17,830 nucleotides of DNA from the NCBI GenBank assembly GCA_031374125.1, contig JANMFM010000273.1, forward strand, positions 1 through 17,830. The letters run 5' to 3'. Each line of letters opens with the position of its first letter. Position 1 is the stretch's first letter. A program made the position numbers and the translations under genes. Source of the DNA: JAEYZS01 sp031374125 (lineage in GTDB: Bacteria; Bdellovibrionota; Bdellovibrionia; Bdellovibrionales; JAEYZS01). Below the pieces are notes generated by a model. That model was given only the letters and a program-made list of their open reading frames with translations. It was not told where the DNA came from and searched no databases. Shown in pieces: positions 1 to 8,672 of this stretch.

Positions 1-1
1 C

Positions 2-532
2 GAATTATCAATCATTAGAAAAGTGGTTGAGCTTGCAATTACAGACTTAGAAAATGCTTGGTCCTCAGTGCATAAAATTGATTGTCACTTTGTTAGAACA
101 GAAGTGAACCCACAATTTGTGGGTATTGTTCCGCCAACGGATGTGGTGATCGCATCCACATTTGACGTGGAATTGGAAAACGCCAACGGAACAATCACTG
201 TGGTGATTCCATACGCTACGATCGAACCGATCAAACAAAAATTGGCGAGTGGATTCCAAATCGAATCGGATCAAACAGATAAGAACTTGTGGAACTCAGT
301 TTTAAAAGAACAATTGCTAGATACAGAAGCAGAGATTCTTGTTCAATTGGGTGAAACTTCAATTCAAATGGAAGATTTAATGCGCTTAAAGGTGGGAGAC
401 GTGATTCCTTTAAGCCAAGACGTGACGGGTGAATTTGATATGCAGATCGAAGGCGTAAAAAAATTCAAATCTTACTATGGTGTGAGCCATGGAAATCGCG
501 CAGTGAAATTAACGAGAAAGATAACGAAATAA
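2..532 (+). CDS. fliM: Flagellar motor switch protein FliM, C-terminal part (5' end outside window)
   Basis: FliM forms the middle of the cytoplasmic C-ring, binds phospho-CheY and contacts FliG and FliN to set rotation direction. The reading frame is open from base 2, with ELSIIRKVVELA continuing into the first in-frame start-like codon (GTG at 23), so the gene enters from the left and that codon is not its start. About 176 residues are visible. They include the end of the middle domain (ITDLENAW) and a C-terminal SpoA (FliN-like) domain with LVQLGETSIQMEDLMRLKVG followed by DVIPL, the usual FliM/FliN surface-presentation signature. It is directly followed by fliN, as in many flagellar operons. 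The N-terminal CheY-binding segment cannot be checked here. Confidence 0.93.
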   Translation, partial: ELSIIRKVVELAITDLENAWSSVHKIDCHFVRTEVNPQFVGIVPPTDVVIASTFDVELENANGTITVVIPYATIEPIKQKLASGFQIESDQTDKNLWNSVLKEQLLDTEAEILVQLGETSIQMEDLMRLKVGDVIPLSQDVTGEFDMQIEGVKKFKSYYGVSHGNRAVKLTRKITK

Positions 533-536
533 ACGT

Positions 537-559
537 ACTAAGAACATCGGATTCTTAGT
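537..559 (+). promoter_or_regulatory. Intercistronic hairpin between fliM and fliN
   Basis: An 8-bp perfect inverted repeat, ACTAAGAA (537-544) and TTCTTAGT (552-559), encloses a 7-nt loop. It starts 5 nt after the fliM stop and ends 6 nt before the GGAGG ribosome binding site of fliN (566-570). No T-run follows, so it is not an intrinsic terminator. It may stabilise the upstream mRNA end or keep the fliN ribosome binding site exposed; the role is inference. Confidence 0.5.
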
Positions 560-578
560 GTATCCGGAGGAGACGAAC

Positions 579-953
579 ATGGCAGATCAAAACGCAGCTG
601 CACCTAAATTGGGCGGTGTAGAGGCAGCACCGAACGCTGAACCACTTAAGGCAGTTCCGTTAGCAGCAGAGCCTGTTAAGAGTGCGGGAGCAGATAGAAA
701 TATCGACCTCATTTTAGACATTCCACTGAAGTTAACGGTAGAACTAGGAAGAACAAAGATGCTCGTATCGGAGCTACTCAATCTAGGCCAAGGAAGTGTT
801 GTTGAATTGAACAAACTTGCCGGTGAGCCCATGGAAATTTTAGTGAACGACAAATTGATCGCAAGAGGCGAGGCCGTTGTTGTGAACGAAAAATTCGGAG
901 TGAGATTAACGGACGTGATCTCTCCGCAAGAACGCGTAGAACAATTGAAGTAA
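579..953 (+). CDS. fliN: Flagellar motor switch protein FliN
   Basis: FliN forms the base of the C-ring and helps deliver export substrates to the type III gate. The 124-residue product has an Ala/Pro-rich, low-complexity N-terminal stretch (about residues 1-38). A SpoA domain follows, with ILDIPLKLTVELGRTKMLVS, then LLNLGQGSVVELNKLAGEPM and a C-terminal DVISPQERVEQL, all typical FliN landmarks. The ATG at 579 was chosen because GGAGG lies at 566-570, 8 nt upstream. The in-frame GTG at 558 would place this ribosome binding site inside the gene. The length is near the usual 100-140 residues of FliN. Confidence 0.95.
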   Translation: MADQNAAAPKLGGVEAAPNAEPLKAVPLAAEPVKSAGADRNIDLILDIPLKLTVELGRTKMLVSELLNLGQGSVVELNKLAGEPMEILVNDKLIARGEAVVVNEKFGVRLTDVISPQERVEQLK

Positions 954-1008
954 ACGGAAATACTTTTGCACCTCGCTTAGCCAAAGTTATAACATGAGGA
1001 ATTTGAAA

Positions 1009-2001
1009 ATGAAATTGTTGTTGATTATCGCAAGTGTACTTTTAAGTTTAACTAGTTTTTCAGGAGTTGCATTTGGGGCAACACTTCAAAAGGTTAACAG
1101 TTATGCCAAAGACGGTGCGTTTTATACGGAATTGAGTTTTGACCAAGACGTTTCTGCAGATATGGTTTCTTTAGACTATATAAATGAAACGGTTCAGATC
1201 AATCTCTCCAAGGCGTCCATGGACAAAAGCATTTCAACAAAAGTTTCCGACGACAAGGTGAGCAGTGTTTATACTTATAGATTAGATAATGGTTCTGTAA
1301 GGTCCAGAATCATTTACAAAAAAGGAATTCAGGCTTCTGAGTTCCAAAACTCAACGGCTTCTGAAATTCAAGGAAATAAAATCATTGTTAAAGTTTCAGA
1401 TAGAGCGGTCGCAGCTGTTGCGCAAGCTTCGGATAAACTTTCAGACGAGGACATGGCCCAAGCTGCTCAGTGGATTGAAACTGCCGACAAGAAATCTGCA
1501 GAAGATGCAAAGATCATCGAAGCAAAGGACCTCGAAAATAAAAAAGAATCAGAGATTCCAGTTTTAGCTGCTAAGGCGGAAGCTGTAGAAAAGAAAAGTT
1601 CCTCGACATCTAGAGTTCTTTTGAGCTTAGGATTGGTTCTTGGGCTTCTTTTTGGATTTTCAGTTTTCTTAAAAAAATTCCTAAGGAAAACCCCATTGAA
1701 AAAGAACTCACAAATCAAAGTTTTAACTCAACATTATCTAGGACCTAAAAAGTCTTTAGCCATCATCAGAGTTGCGGGTGAGAGCATGTTGATCGGGGTG
1801 ACAGACAATAACATCAACCTCATTAAAACCCTAGCTCTTTTAGATGAAGAAATCCCGCAGGATACGCCAAGAGATTTTTCTAAATCTTTGGATCAATCTA
1901 TGGGTCTCAATGCTGCCGCTGATGACGAAGCAGAAGAATTCTCAATCTCAAAAATTAAAGATTTTGTGTCTGGCCGCCTTAAAAATATGAAGGAGCTATA
2001 A
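1009..2001 (+). CDS. fliO: FliO-like flagellar export-gate assembly protein with long periplasmic domain
   Basis: FliO is a membrane protein that helps assemble the FliP-FliR export gate; it is identified here mainly by position between fliN and fliP and by topology. The ATG at 1009 is preferred over 994 because GAGGA (996-1000) sits 8 nt before it and the protein then begins with a clean signal peptide (MKLLLIIASVLLSLTSFSG, ending near AFGA). The 330-residue product has a beta-rich extracytoplasmic region (about 25-125) that resembles an AMIN-type domain, then a charged helical linker rich in Lys/Glu/Ala. A single membrane segment follows at about 203-221 (LLSLGLVLGLLFGFSVFL) and then a cytoplasmic FliO domain (about 222-290, including KVLTQHYLGPKKSLAIIRV). 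Enterobacterial FliO is only about 120 residues and lacks the large periplasmic part. The fliP start lies 3 nt after the stop. Confidence 0.82.
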   Translation: MKLLLIIASVLLSLTSFSGVAFGATLQKVNSYAKDGAFYTELSFDQDVSADMVSLDYINETVQINLSKASMDKSISTKVSDDKVSSVYTYRLDNGSVRSRIIYKKGIQASEFQNSTASEIQGNKIIVKVSDRAVAAVAQASDKLSDEDMAQAAQWIETADKKSAEDAKIIEAKDLENKKESEIPVLAAKAEAVEKKSSSTSRVLLSLGLVLGLLFGFSVFLKKFLRKTPLKKNSQIKVLTQHYLGPKKSLAIIRVAGESMLIGVTDNNINLIKTLALLDEEIPQDTPRDFSKSLDQSMGLNAAADDEAEEFSISKIKDFVSGRLKNMKEL

Positions 2002-2004
2002 ACT

Positions 2005-2775
2005 TTGAAGAAGTCGTTACTTGCATCATTTGTTCTACCTGTAGGATTGCTCCTGACAATTTTTTTGGGTGGTGCATCGGTTGCTCATGCTCAAGGTGTA
2101 ACTTTGCCTAATATCTCGATGGGTTTTAAATCCACACAGAATCCAACGGAAGTTGTGAATACAATTAAGATCATTATGATCTTAACGGTTTTGACTCTGG
2201 CTCCGGCGATTTTGATCATGATGACTTCCTTCACAAGGCTGATCATTGTGTTGTCTTTCTTAAGACAAGCGATCGGTACACAACAAATGCCACCGAATCA
2301 ATTGTTGATTGGTCTTTCGTTGTTCTTGTCTTTATTTATTATGTCTCCAGCGATCAGTGAAATTAACGAAAAAGCGCTGAAGCCTTATCTTGATGGAAAA
2401 GTTGGCCAAGAAGCGGCTTTTGACAATGCAATGGCTCCTTTAAGAAAGTTCATGTTCAACCAAACAAGAGATGCGGATTTGGCATTGTTCACAAAACTTG
2501 CAAGAGTGGAGCAACCAAAAACGCGCGCAGATGTTCCGTCCGCAGTTTTAATTCCAGCATTTATTATTTCTGAACTTAAAACAGCTTTCCAAATTGGATT
2601 CATTATTTATCTGCCATTTTTAGTGATCGATCTTGTGGTGGCAAGTGTTCTTATGGCGATGGGTATGATGATGTTGCCTCCAGTGGTAGTGTCATTACCT
2701 TTTAAAATTATGCTTTTTGTTTTAGTTGATGGATGGGGATTGATTATTGGCTCGCTCGTAAAGAGCTTCGGTTGA
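2005..2775 (+). CDS. fliP: Flagellar type III export gate protein FliP
   Basis: FliP is the main ring subunit of the FliP5-FliQ4-FliR1 export gate in the inner membrane, through which rod, hook and filament proteins pass. The 256-residue product starts with TTG at 2005, supported by AGGAG at 1991-1995 inside the end of fliO. It has a cleavable signal peptide ending near AHA-Q, as known for FliP. Family hallmarks are MMTSFTRLIIVLSFLRQAIG followed by TQQMPPNQ, the LSLFLSLFIMSP segment, and a C-terminal DLVVASVLMAMGMMMLPPV with the PFK loop. Four hydrophobic segments follow the signal peptide. The spacing to fliO suggests coupled translation. Confidence 0.97.
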   Translation: MKKSLLASFVLPVGLLLTIFLGGASVAHAQGVTLPNISMGFKSTQNPTEVVNTIKIIMILTVLTLAPAILIMMTSFTRLIIVLSFLRQAIGTQQMPPNQLLIGLSLFLSLFIMSPAISEINEKALKPYLDGKVGQEAAFDNAMAPLRKFMFNQTRDADLALFTKLARVEQPKTRADVPSAVLIPAFIISELKTAFQIGFIIYLPFLVIDLVVASVLMAMGMMMLPPVVVSLPFKIMLFVLVDGWGLIIGSLVKSFG

Positions 2776-2805
2776 TCCGGATGTTTCTAAAGGTAGGTAT
2801 ATACA

Positions 2806-3075
2806 ATGACTGACGAATTAATCATGCAACTAGGTCAAGAGACTCTGAAAACGGCAGCGCTGTTGTCGGCACCAATTCTTATCACGGCACTTGTTGTAGG
2901 TTTGGTGATCAGTGTTCTGCAAGCGATCACACAAATTAACGAGGCAACGCTGACATTCATACCCAAAATTATCATCGTGGCGGTTGTCATCGTGATCACG
3001 GGACCATGGATGCTTGATATAATGAGCAGATTTACAATTAACTTATTAGAAAACATAACAGATTACGTTAGGTAA
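2806..3075 (+). CDS. fliQ: Flagellar type III export gate protein FliQ
   Basis: FliQ is the small two-helix subunit that wraps around the FliP/FliR core of the export gate. The 89-residue product has the normal family length. It has two membrane hairpin segments (about residues 15-40 and 48-72), separated by the conserved AITQINEATLTFIPK loop that closes the gate. The ATG at 2806 is preceded by an AAGGTAGG-type ribosome binding site. It lies 30 nt after fliP and 26 nt before fliR, in the standard fliP-Q-R order. Confidence 0.96.
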   Translation: MTDELIMQLGQETLKTAALLSAPILITALVVGLVISVLQAITQINEATLTFIPKIIIVAVVIVITGPWMLDIMSRFTINLLENITDYVR

Positions 3076-3101
3076 AACGTTTAAAACCTTAAGGATTAAA
3101 A

Positions 3102-3881
3102 GTGGAAAGTATTTATAACCTATCAGATGTTCAGATTGTAGGATTCGCCCTTGTGCTGATCCGCATCTCTGCATTCTTCGTAGCGTTCCCACTTGTTGAA
3201 GGCGCAAGTATGCCTCCAATGGTTAAGCTTCTTTTGTCACTTGCGATGACTATTATCATCTATCCAACAGTGAATTCCTCAGGGATTGATCCTGAAATTA
3301 TGTCAGGATCATTATTTGTTTTGTCCATCAAAGAAGCTCTTATGGGTTTATTTGTAGGATTTATGGCAAGATTCTTTTTTCATATTCTAGCGGTATGTGC
3401 AGAGATCATTACACTATCAGTGGGTCTTTCTGCAGATCAGGTTTTTAATCCACACATGGACAGAAGAGTAACTAGCATTGAACAATTCCACGTTTTGATC
3501 GGTGGGTTGTTCTTTTTGGCTTTCAATGGTCATCATTATTTTATTCAAGGCTTAGTAGAGAGCTTCAATGCGGTTCCATTATCACAAACATCATTTAACT
3601 TTGTAGTTTTGAGAGATATTGCAGTTGGAGTTCAATTCATATTGGTTATGGGAATTAAATTGTCGGCCCCGGTGTTGGGTGCAATTTTCTTAGCAAATAT
3701 GGCTATGGGTATTGTTGGTAGAGCGGTTCCTCAAATTAATGTTTTGGTAACGAGCTGGTCAGTGAACATCATGTTGGGTTTTTCGGTGATGTTTGTATCA
3801 CTTCCTTTGTTTATGTTGAGCATGGGTGAAACGTTAAATTGGAGTATTGAGAATTTGTTCGCAATACTGAAACACATTTAA
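3102..3881 (+). CDS. fliR: Flagellar type III export gate protein FliR
   Basis: FliR is the single-copy subunit that completes the helical export gate with FliP and FliQ and recruits FlhB. The 259-residue product is highly hydrophobic with several membrane segments. It carries typical FliR features: an early LVLIRISAFFVAFPL, the SVGLSADQVFNPHMD segment and a late GRAVPQINVLVTSW motif. The GTG start at 3102 is supported by AAGGA at 3091-3095, 6 nt upstream. The length matches the usual 255-265 residues. flhB follows after 23 nt. Confidence 0.96.
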   Translation: MESIYNLSDVQIVGFALVLIRISAFFVAFPLVEGASMPPMVKLLLSLAMTIIIYPTVNSSGIDPEIMSGSLFVLSIKEALMGLFVGFMARFFFHILAVCAEIITLSVGLSADQVFNPHMDRRVTSIEQFHVLIGGLFFLAFNGHHYFIQGLVESFNAVPLSQTSFNFVVLRDIAVGVQFILVMGIKLSAPVLGAIFLANMAMGIVGRAVPQINVLVTSWSVNIMLGFSVMFVSLPLFMLSMGETLNWSIENLFAILKHI

Positions 3882-3904
3882 AACTTAGAGGAATTTAAGG
3901 GAAT

Positions 3905-5005
3905 ATGTCGAGCGAAGAAGACGATTCGGAAAAAACGGAAGACCCAACGGCCCAGCGCCGCGAAGACTTCCGCAAGCAAGGTCAAGTTGCCCAGAGTAAA
4001 GAACTCGCAACGGTACTTATGCTTTTTGGGGCATCATTATTGATATGGATGCTTGGTCGTTATTTCTTTGCCCAAATGGCAGAACTTTTCGTAAAATCTT
4101 ATGGTGACTTTATTATTACGGCAGCTAGAGATGGTGATTACAAAACCGCAATTTTATTTGCCGGTAAAAAAGCTTTAAACGTTATTCTTCCGATATTTGG
4201 CCTGGTATTCCTTGTAGGAATTTCTGCATCTCTATTTCAAATAGGGTTTTTGTCGACGTCAGAAACGATCTCTCCAAATTTTGAGAAAATTAATCCGATT
4301 AACGGTTTAAAAAAACTTTTATCCATGACTTCGGTTGTAGAAGGGTTAAAAGCCATTATAAAAGTATCGATCATAGGATTTGTAGTTTACACGATCATTA
4401 AAACAGAAATTTTAAAATCACCATTTTTGATCAATTATACGATTGAGCAGTTGTCAGCTTACTTTGGTGATGTTTCATTCAGACTTATCTTTGGTGTGGC
4501 GATTGCCATGACCTTCTTGGCTCTTTTCGATTACGGCTTTCAGCGCTGGGAAATGGAAAAGAAAATGAGAATGACAAAACAAGAAATCAAAGAGGAAGTG
4601 AAAACCAGAGAAGGGGATCCGCATATCAAAGCTCGCATTCGTAGAATTCAAAGAGAATTAGCGAATAAGAGAATGATGACCGAAGTTCCAAAAGCAGACG
4701 TGATTATTACTAACCCTACACATTTATCTATCGCACTTAAATACAGTGCAAATCTTCCCGCGCCCCAAGTGATTGCAAAAGGTGCGGGCGCAGTGGCTCT
4801 TCGAATTAGAGAGCTTGCAAAAGAACATGAGATTCCAATTGTTGAGAACAAGCCTTTGGCGAGAACAATTTTTAAAACTCTTAAAGTGGGACAAATCATT
4901 CCGAGAGAGCTTTTTAATGCGGTAGCTGAAGTACTTGCTTATGTTTACAAATTGAGACGCAAAAGAAGACCAAGCAGTGCAAGACAACCGGAAGTGGGGC
5001 TGTAG
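3905..5005 (+). CDS. flhB: Flagellar export switch protein FlhB
   Basis: FlhB switches export specificity from rod/hook to filament substrates after cleaving itself. The 366-residue product begins with the conserved EDDSEKTEDPTAQRREDFRK and has four membrane segments (about residues 35-210), a charged linker (EIKEEVKTREGDP) and a C-terminal cytoplasmic domain. The autocleavage motif N270-P271-T272-H273 is intact, so normal asparagine-proline self-cleavage is expected. A basic tail (KLRRKRRPSS) ends the protein. ATG at 3905 has TAAGGGA just upstream. The stop codon is immediately followed by the flhA ATG, which suggests translational coupling. Confidence 0.97.
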   Translation: MSSEEDDSEKTEDPTAQRREDFRKQGQVAQSKELATVLMLFGASLLIWMLGRYFFAQMAELFVKSYGDFIITAARDGDYKTAILFAGKKALNVILPIFGLVFLVGISASLFQIGFLSTSETISPNFEKINPINGLKKLLSMTSVVEGLKAIIKVSIIGFVVYTIIKTEILKSPFLINYTIEQLSAYFGDVSFRLIFGVAIAMTFLALFDYGFQRWEMEKKMRMTKQEIKEEVKTREGDPHIKARIRRIQRELANKRMMTEVPKADVIITNPTHLSIALKYSANLPAPQVIAKGAGAVALRIRELAKEHEIPIVENKPLARTIFKTLKVGQIIPRELFNAVAEVLAYVYKLRRKRRPSSARQPEVGL

Positions 5006-7099
5006 ATGGAAGGTTTATTCCAGTTTATTAAAAAATTTGATGGGATTACGAAGAACACCGATCTCTTGATGGCGTTCGGTTTGATTGCGGTGATTATTTT
5101 TATGATCATTCCGCTTCCGCCATTCCTACTCGACATTTCATTAACAATGTCCCTTGCGCTAAGCTTGCTTATTCTCTTGTCTGCATTGTATGCAACTAAG
5201 GCCTTGGATTTTAGTGTGTTCCCATCACTTCTTTTGGTGGCTACACTTTTTCGTTTATCACTGAACATCGCAACGACAAGACTAATCTTAACTCACGGAC
5301 ACGAGGGCACATCATCTGCGGGTCACGTCGTGGAAGCTTTTGGTGGCTTCGTTGTCGGTGATAACTATGTTATCGGTTTGATTCTCTTTCTCATTTTGAT
5401 CGTAATTAACTTTGTTGTTATCACAAAGGGTTCTGGAAGAGTTGCTGAAGTTGCTGCGAGATTTACATTAGATGCAATGCCAGGAAAACAAATGTCAATT
5501 GATGCAGATTTGAACGCAGGATTGATCAATGAAGAAGAAGCAAGACGTAGAAGAAAAGAAATCGAAGCCGAAGCAGATTTTTATGGATCTATGGATGGTG
5601 CTAGCAAGTTTGTACGAGGTGATGCGATTGCGGGTATCGTAATCACAGGTATCAATATTCTTGGTGGATTATTGATTGGTGTATTGCAAAAAGGCTTAGA
5701 TATTTCTACAGCCGCTGAATACTATACAAAATTAACAATCGGTGACGGTCTTGTTTCTCAAATCCCAGCACTTATCATCTCGACGGCAGCAGGTACAATT
5801 GTAACTCGCTCTTCAAGTGGTAAGAACATGGGTACCGAAATGGCGAAGCAGTTATTCTTAAAACCCCGAGCTGTGAATATCGCATCTGTTGTTATGATTT
5901 TATTGGGTCTTATCCCAGGTTTTCCATTCTTTCCATTCGCGATCATGTCAGCAGGAACTGCGCTAATCGCTTGGTTTATGACAAAACTAGAGGCGGAAAA
6001 AGCTCAAGAAGAAATCACAAAGGCACAAGACGCTGCTGCAAAACCAAAGGAAAACGTGGAAGGACTTCTTGCACTGGACACTTTGGAACTCGAAGTTGGT
6101 TATGGCTTAATTAGTGTTGTCGAGAGTTCAAACTCTGGCGACTTACTAGAAAGAATCGTAAGCATTAGAAAACAATTTGCCCTTGATCTTGGAATCGTGG
6201 TTCCAAGTATTCATATTAGAGATAATTTGCAATTGAATCCTGGCGAATACCGCATCCTTATTAAAGGAGCAACGGTCGGTAAAGGTGTATTGCAAACAGA
6301 CAGTCTTCTTGCGATGGATCCAGGAAATGTTCTTAGAGGAGTTGATGGAACACCTACAAAAGAGCCTGCCTTCGGTCTTGACGCCCTTTGGATTTCTGAA
6401 GCAACGAGAGACGAAGCGGAGCTTGCGGGTTACACCGTGGTGGATTTACCGACAGTCATTGCTACGCACTTAACGGAAGTGGTAAGAACAAATGCACATG
6501 AGTTGATTGGCCGCCAAGAAGTGACGAAGCTCGTGGATGGAATCAAGAAAACTCATCCAAAAGTTGTTGAAGAGCTTATCCCTGAGCACATGTCGATTGG
6601 TTCTCTTGTGCAAGTTCTCAAAGGCCTCCTCAAAGAACAAGTTTCTATTAGAGATCTACTTACGATCATGGAAACTTTGGGTGATGAATCTCAAAAAACA
6701 AAAGACATTGAAATGCTTGTTGAAGGCACAAGAAAGCGCTTATCAAGAAGTATCACTAGAAAATACACCAACGACGAAGGACTTATCCCAGTCTTGTCAC
6801 TTTCTCCAATGGTGGAGGAGACGATTACAAATTCACTTCTACAAACTGAAAACGGAATTCAGTTGGTGATGGATCCGCATACCGCGAATAAGCTTATCAT
6901 GGAGCTCTCAAGACAGATTGAAAGAAACCCTGATATCGCTTCTTCGCCGATTCTTTTGACGTCGCCGACGATCAGAAGACATATACATAAATTAACATCT
7001 AGATTCATACCTCAATTGGTTGTTCTTTCTCATAATGAATTAACATCAGATGCTCAGGTGAGCTCTGTAGGAACTGTGGAGATAGCAAATGCAGGTTAA
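5006..7099 (+). CDS. flhA: Flagellar export gate protein FlhA
   Basis: FlhA forms the nonameric ring of the export gate; its membrane part is linked to proton-driven export and its cytoplasmic part docks chaperone-substrate complexes. The 697-residue product has the usual length. About eight membrane segments lie in the first 330 residues. The FHIPEP cytoplasmic loop carries GRVAEVAARFTLDAMPGKQM (D156 to Q162 lie within it) followed by SIDADLNAG. A long cytoplasmic domain follows (about 350-697), with GLDALWI and VVRTNAHELIGRQEV. The ATG abuts the flhB stop, and GTGGGG in the end of flhB probably acts as the ribosome binding site. Its last 11 nt overlap flhF. Confidence 0.98.
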   Translation: MEGLFQFIKKFDGITKNTDLLMAFGLIAVIIFMIIPLPPFLLDISLTMSLALSLLILLSALYATKALDFSVFPSLLLVATLFRLSLNIATTRLILTHGHEGTSSAGHVVEAFGGFVVGDNYVIGLILFLILIVINFVVITKGSGRVAEVAARFTLDAMPGKQMSIDADLNAGLINEEEARRRRKEIEAEADFYGSMDGASKFVRGDAIAGIVITGINILGGLLIGVLQKGLDISTAAEYYTKLTIGDGLVSQIPALIISTAAGTIVTRSSSGKNMGTEMAKQLFLKPRAVNIASVVMILLGLIPGFPFFPFAIMSAGTALIAWFMTKLEAEKAQEEITKAQDAAAKPKENVEGLLALDTLELEVGYGLISVVESSNSGDLLERIVSIRKQFALDLGIVVPSIHIRDNLQLNPGEYRILIKGATVGKGVLQTDSLLAMDPGNVLRGVDGTPTKEPAFGLDALWISEATRDEAELAGYTVVDLPTVIATHLTEVVRTNAHELIGRQEVTKLVDGIKKTHPKVVEELIPEHMSIGSLVQVLKGLLKEQVSIRDLLTIMETLGDESQKTKDIEMLVEGTRKRLSRSITRKYTNDEGLIPVLSLSPMVEETITNSLLQTENGIQLVMDPHTANKLIMELSRQIERNPDIASSPILLTSPTIRRHIHKLTSRFIPQLVVLSHNELTSDAQVSSVGTVEIANAG

Positions 7100-8621
7100 G
7101 AAATTTGAAGCACCAACAATGAAAGAGGCATTAGAAATGGTAAAAAGCCATTTGGGGCCCGGTGCAATCATCCTCAATGCAAAAGACAATAGCCGCGGAT
7201 TTGGCCTTATGGGAAAAAACAGCATCGAGATCACAGCAGCCATTTCCGAAGTGGAATTAAAAAAGAAACAATGGGCGGAGAGCCGACTCAAAGACGAACA
7301 GCTTGCACTTTTAAGACAGAAATCAATGAAGATTCAAAAAGAATTTATTGAGAAGAGCGTAAGAAGATACACTGACAATAAAGATGAAGACGAAAAGAAA
7401 AGACGTCCACCTACTCAAATGAGATACATCGATATCGATGACGGACGTAACAATCAATTGTCAGATCAAATGAATTACGAGGAAGCAAGGGCCAGATCTC
7501 AATCTAGAACTGTGGATGATTTACTCAAAGAAATCGGACAGCCGCAAAGATTTGTTGAAACGACCAAGCAAAGCTACTCCACAATTCAAGATACTCCTTC
7601 AAAGGCAACTACGGCAGATCAAAGAGTGAGAACTGCTGCACAAATGGCTTTGAGAGCTTTTGAAGATGCGGAGATTGCTCGTGCACAAGAAAAACCAAAG
7701 GCAAAAGCCCAAACTTCGATGAATGAAGTTCAAGCTCTAAAAAATGAAATTTTAAATTTGCGAAGTATGATTCAGAACTTCCAGCAAGTCCCGCAGCCGA
7801 GAGCACAAGAAGTGGCTTCGCATTCGGGCGCGGCTCAAGGAATCTGTTTTGAGTTGAGTGGAATCTATAACAAACTAACTCAAGCGGGAATTTCCGAAGA
7901 ACACGCAGTAAGACTTTTAAATCTCGCCAAAAGAGGCCTAACAAATATTTCCGGCAGACAATCACTGGTGGAAGGCTATATTGCTAAACACATGATGAGT
8001 GAAATCAATGTGTGTGAACCCACCGACGCTTCTCCTATCCAAATGTTCTTGGGAACAACAGGAAGCGGAAAGTCGGCTTCACTCATTAAGTTGGCAAGTC
8101 ATTATGTGATTAACCAAAATAAAAAAGTAGGAATTTTAACTGCCGACACTGAAAAAGTAGGCGCAGTTGAACAGTTGAGAACTTATTCACAAATTTTGAA
8201 TGTTCCATTTGGTGTGTTAAAGAAACCAGAAGATTGGAGATCGGTAGTGGAGTCGTTAAGAAATCTCGACTACGTTTTGATCGACTTCCCGGGAAACACT
8301 CTGAAGGAAATGGAAGCCATCGAAAGAATGAGAAAGATGATGCCTCCAGATCAAGCGCCTTGTGATCGTCACTTGGTGATTTCATCTACATTCAAAGATA
8401 AAGACGCTTTTGAAATTGCAGAAAGATATAGAATCGCAAAACCGACGGACATTATCTTTAGCAAATTGGATGAGGCGGTAACGCATGGATTGATTTACAA
8501 CTTCCAAAAGAAGTTTGATTTACCAATCTTCTCATTCGGTACGGGCCCAGGTCTTCCAGAAGATTTTGAGTTCGCATCAAAAGAAAGAGTTATTGATTTA
8601 ATCTTTAGGATTACAAAGTAA
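7089..8621 (+). CDS. flhF: Flagellar pole-selection SRP-type GTPase FlhF (divergent G motifs)
   Basis: FlhF is the third SRP-family GTPase, and in polar flagellates it marks the pole where the flagellum is built. The 510-residue product has the N-terminal B domain opening (MQVKKFEAPTMKEALEMVK), a long charged linker (about 60-240), a helical N domain and a C-terminal G domain. The P-loop is G322-TTGSG-K328-S329, the next element is D353-TEKVGAVEQL, and S458-KLDEA is the guanine-specificity region. Two signatures differ from the family norm: DTxR reads DTEK (K356 where Arg is usual) and the DTAGR-type element reads D399-FPGN (Phe for Thr, Asn for Arg). P-loop Lys and both key aspartates remain, so nucleotide binding is plausible but hydrolysis may be altered. 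The start overlaps flhA by 11 nt, with GGAG at 7078-7081. Confidence 0.92.
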   Translation: MQVKKFEAPTMKEALEMVKSHLGPGAIILNAKDNSRGFGLMGKNSIEITAAISEVELKKKQWAESRLKDEQLALLRQKSMKIQKEFIEKSVRRYTDNKDEDEKKRRPPTQMRYIDIDDGRNNQLSDQMNYEEARARSQSRTVDDLLKEIGQPQRFVETTKQSYSTIQDTPSKATTADQRVRTAAQMALRAFEDAEIARAQEKPKAKAQTSMNEVQALKNEILNLRSMIQNFQQVPQPRAQEVASHSGAAQGICFELSGIYNKLTQAGISEEHAVRLLNLAKRGLTNISGRQSLVEGYIAKHMMSEINVCEPTDASPIQMFLGTTGSGKSASLIKLASHYVINQNKKVGILTADTEKVGAVEQLRTYSQILNVPFGVLKKPEDWRSVVESLRNLDYVLIDFPGNTLKEMEAIERMRKMMPPDQAPCDRHLVISSTFKDKDAFEIAERYRIAKPTDIIFSKLDEAVTHGLIYNFQKKFDLPIFSFGTGPGLPEDFEFASKERVIDLIFRITK

Positions 8622-8657
8622 GGCAGAATTACCAAGTAGGACAGAATTACAAAATAG
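8604..8657 (+). repeat. 18-nt in-frame tandem repeat covering the flhF stop codon
   Basis: Three consecutive 18-nt units lie at 8604-8621, 8622-8639 and 8640-8657. In the flhF frame they read FRITK-stop, GRITK-stop and DRITK-stop, using TAA, TAG and TAG. A partial fourth unit starts GACACA at 8658, and the flhG ATG (8673) is in the same frame. The units differ at only a few bases. This looks like local duplication of the end of flhF, placing three in-phase stops between flhF and flhG. Confidence 0.8.
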
Positions 8658-8672
8658 GACACAGGAGCTAAA

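Noticed and set aside
558..578. Upstream GTG as the start of fliN
   Set aside because: It would place the strong GGAGG inside the coding region; ATG 579 has ideal spacing.
2775..2782. ATCCGGAT palindrome after fliP
   Set aside because: At 8 bp with no loop and no further structure, it is likely chance.
3081..3100. CCTTAAGG palindrome with flanking TTTAA/TTAAA between fliQ and fliR
   Set aside because: It has no loop to form a hairpin and simply overlaps the ribosome binding site of fliR.
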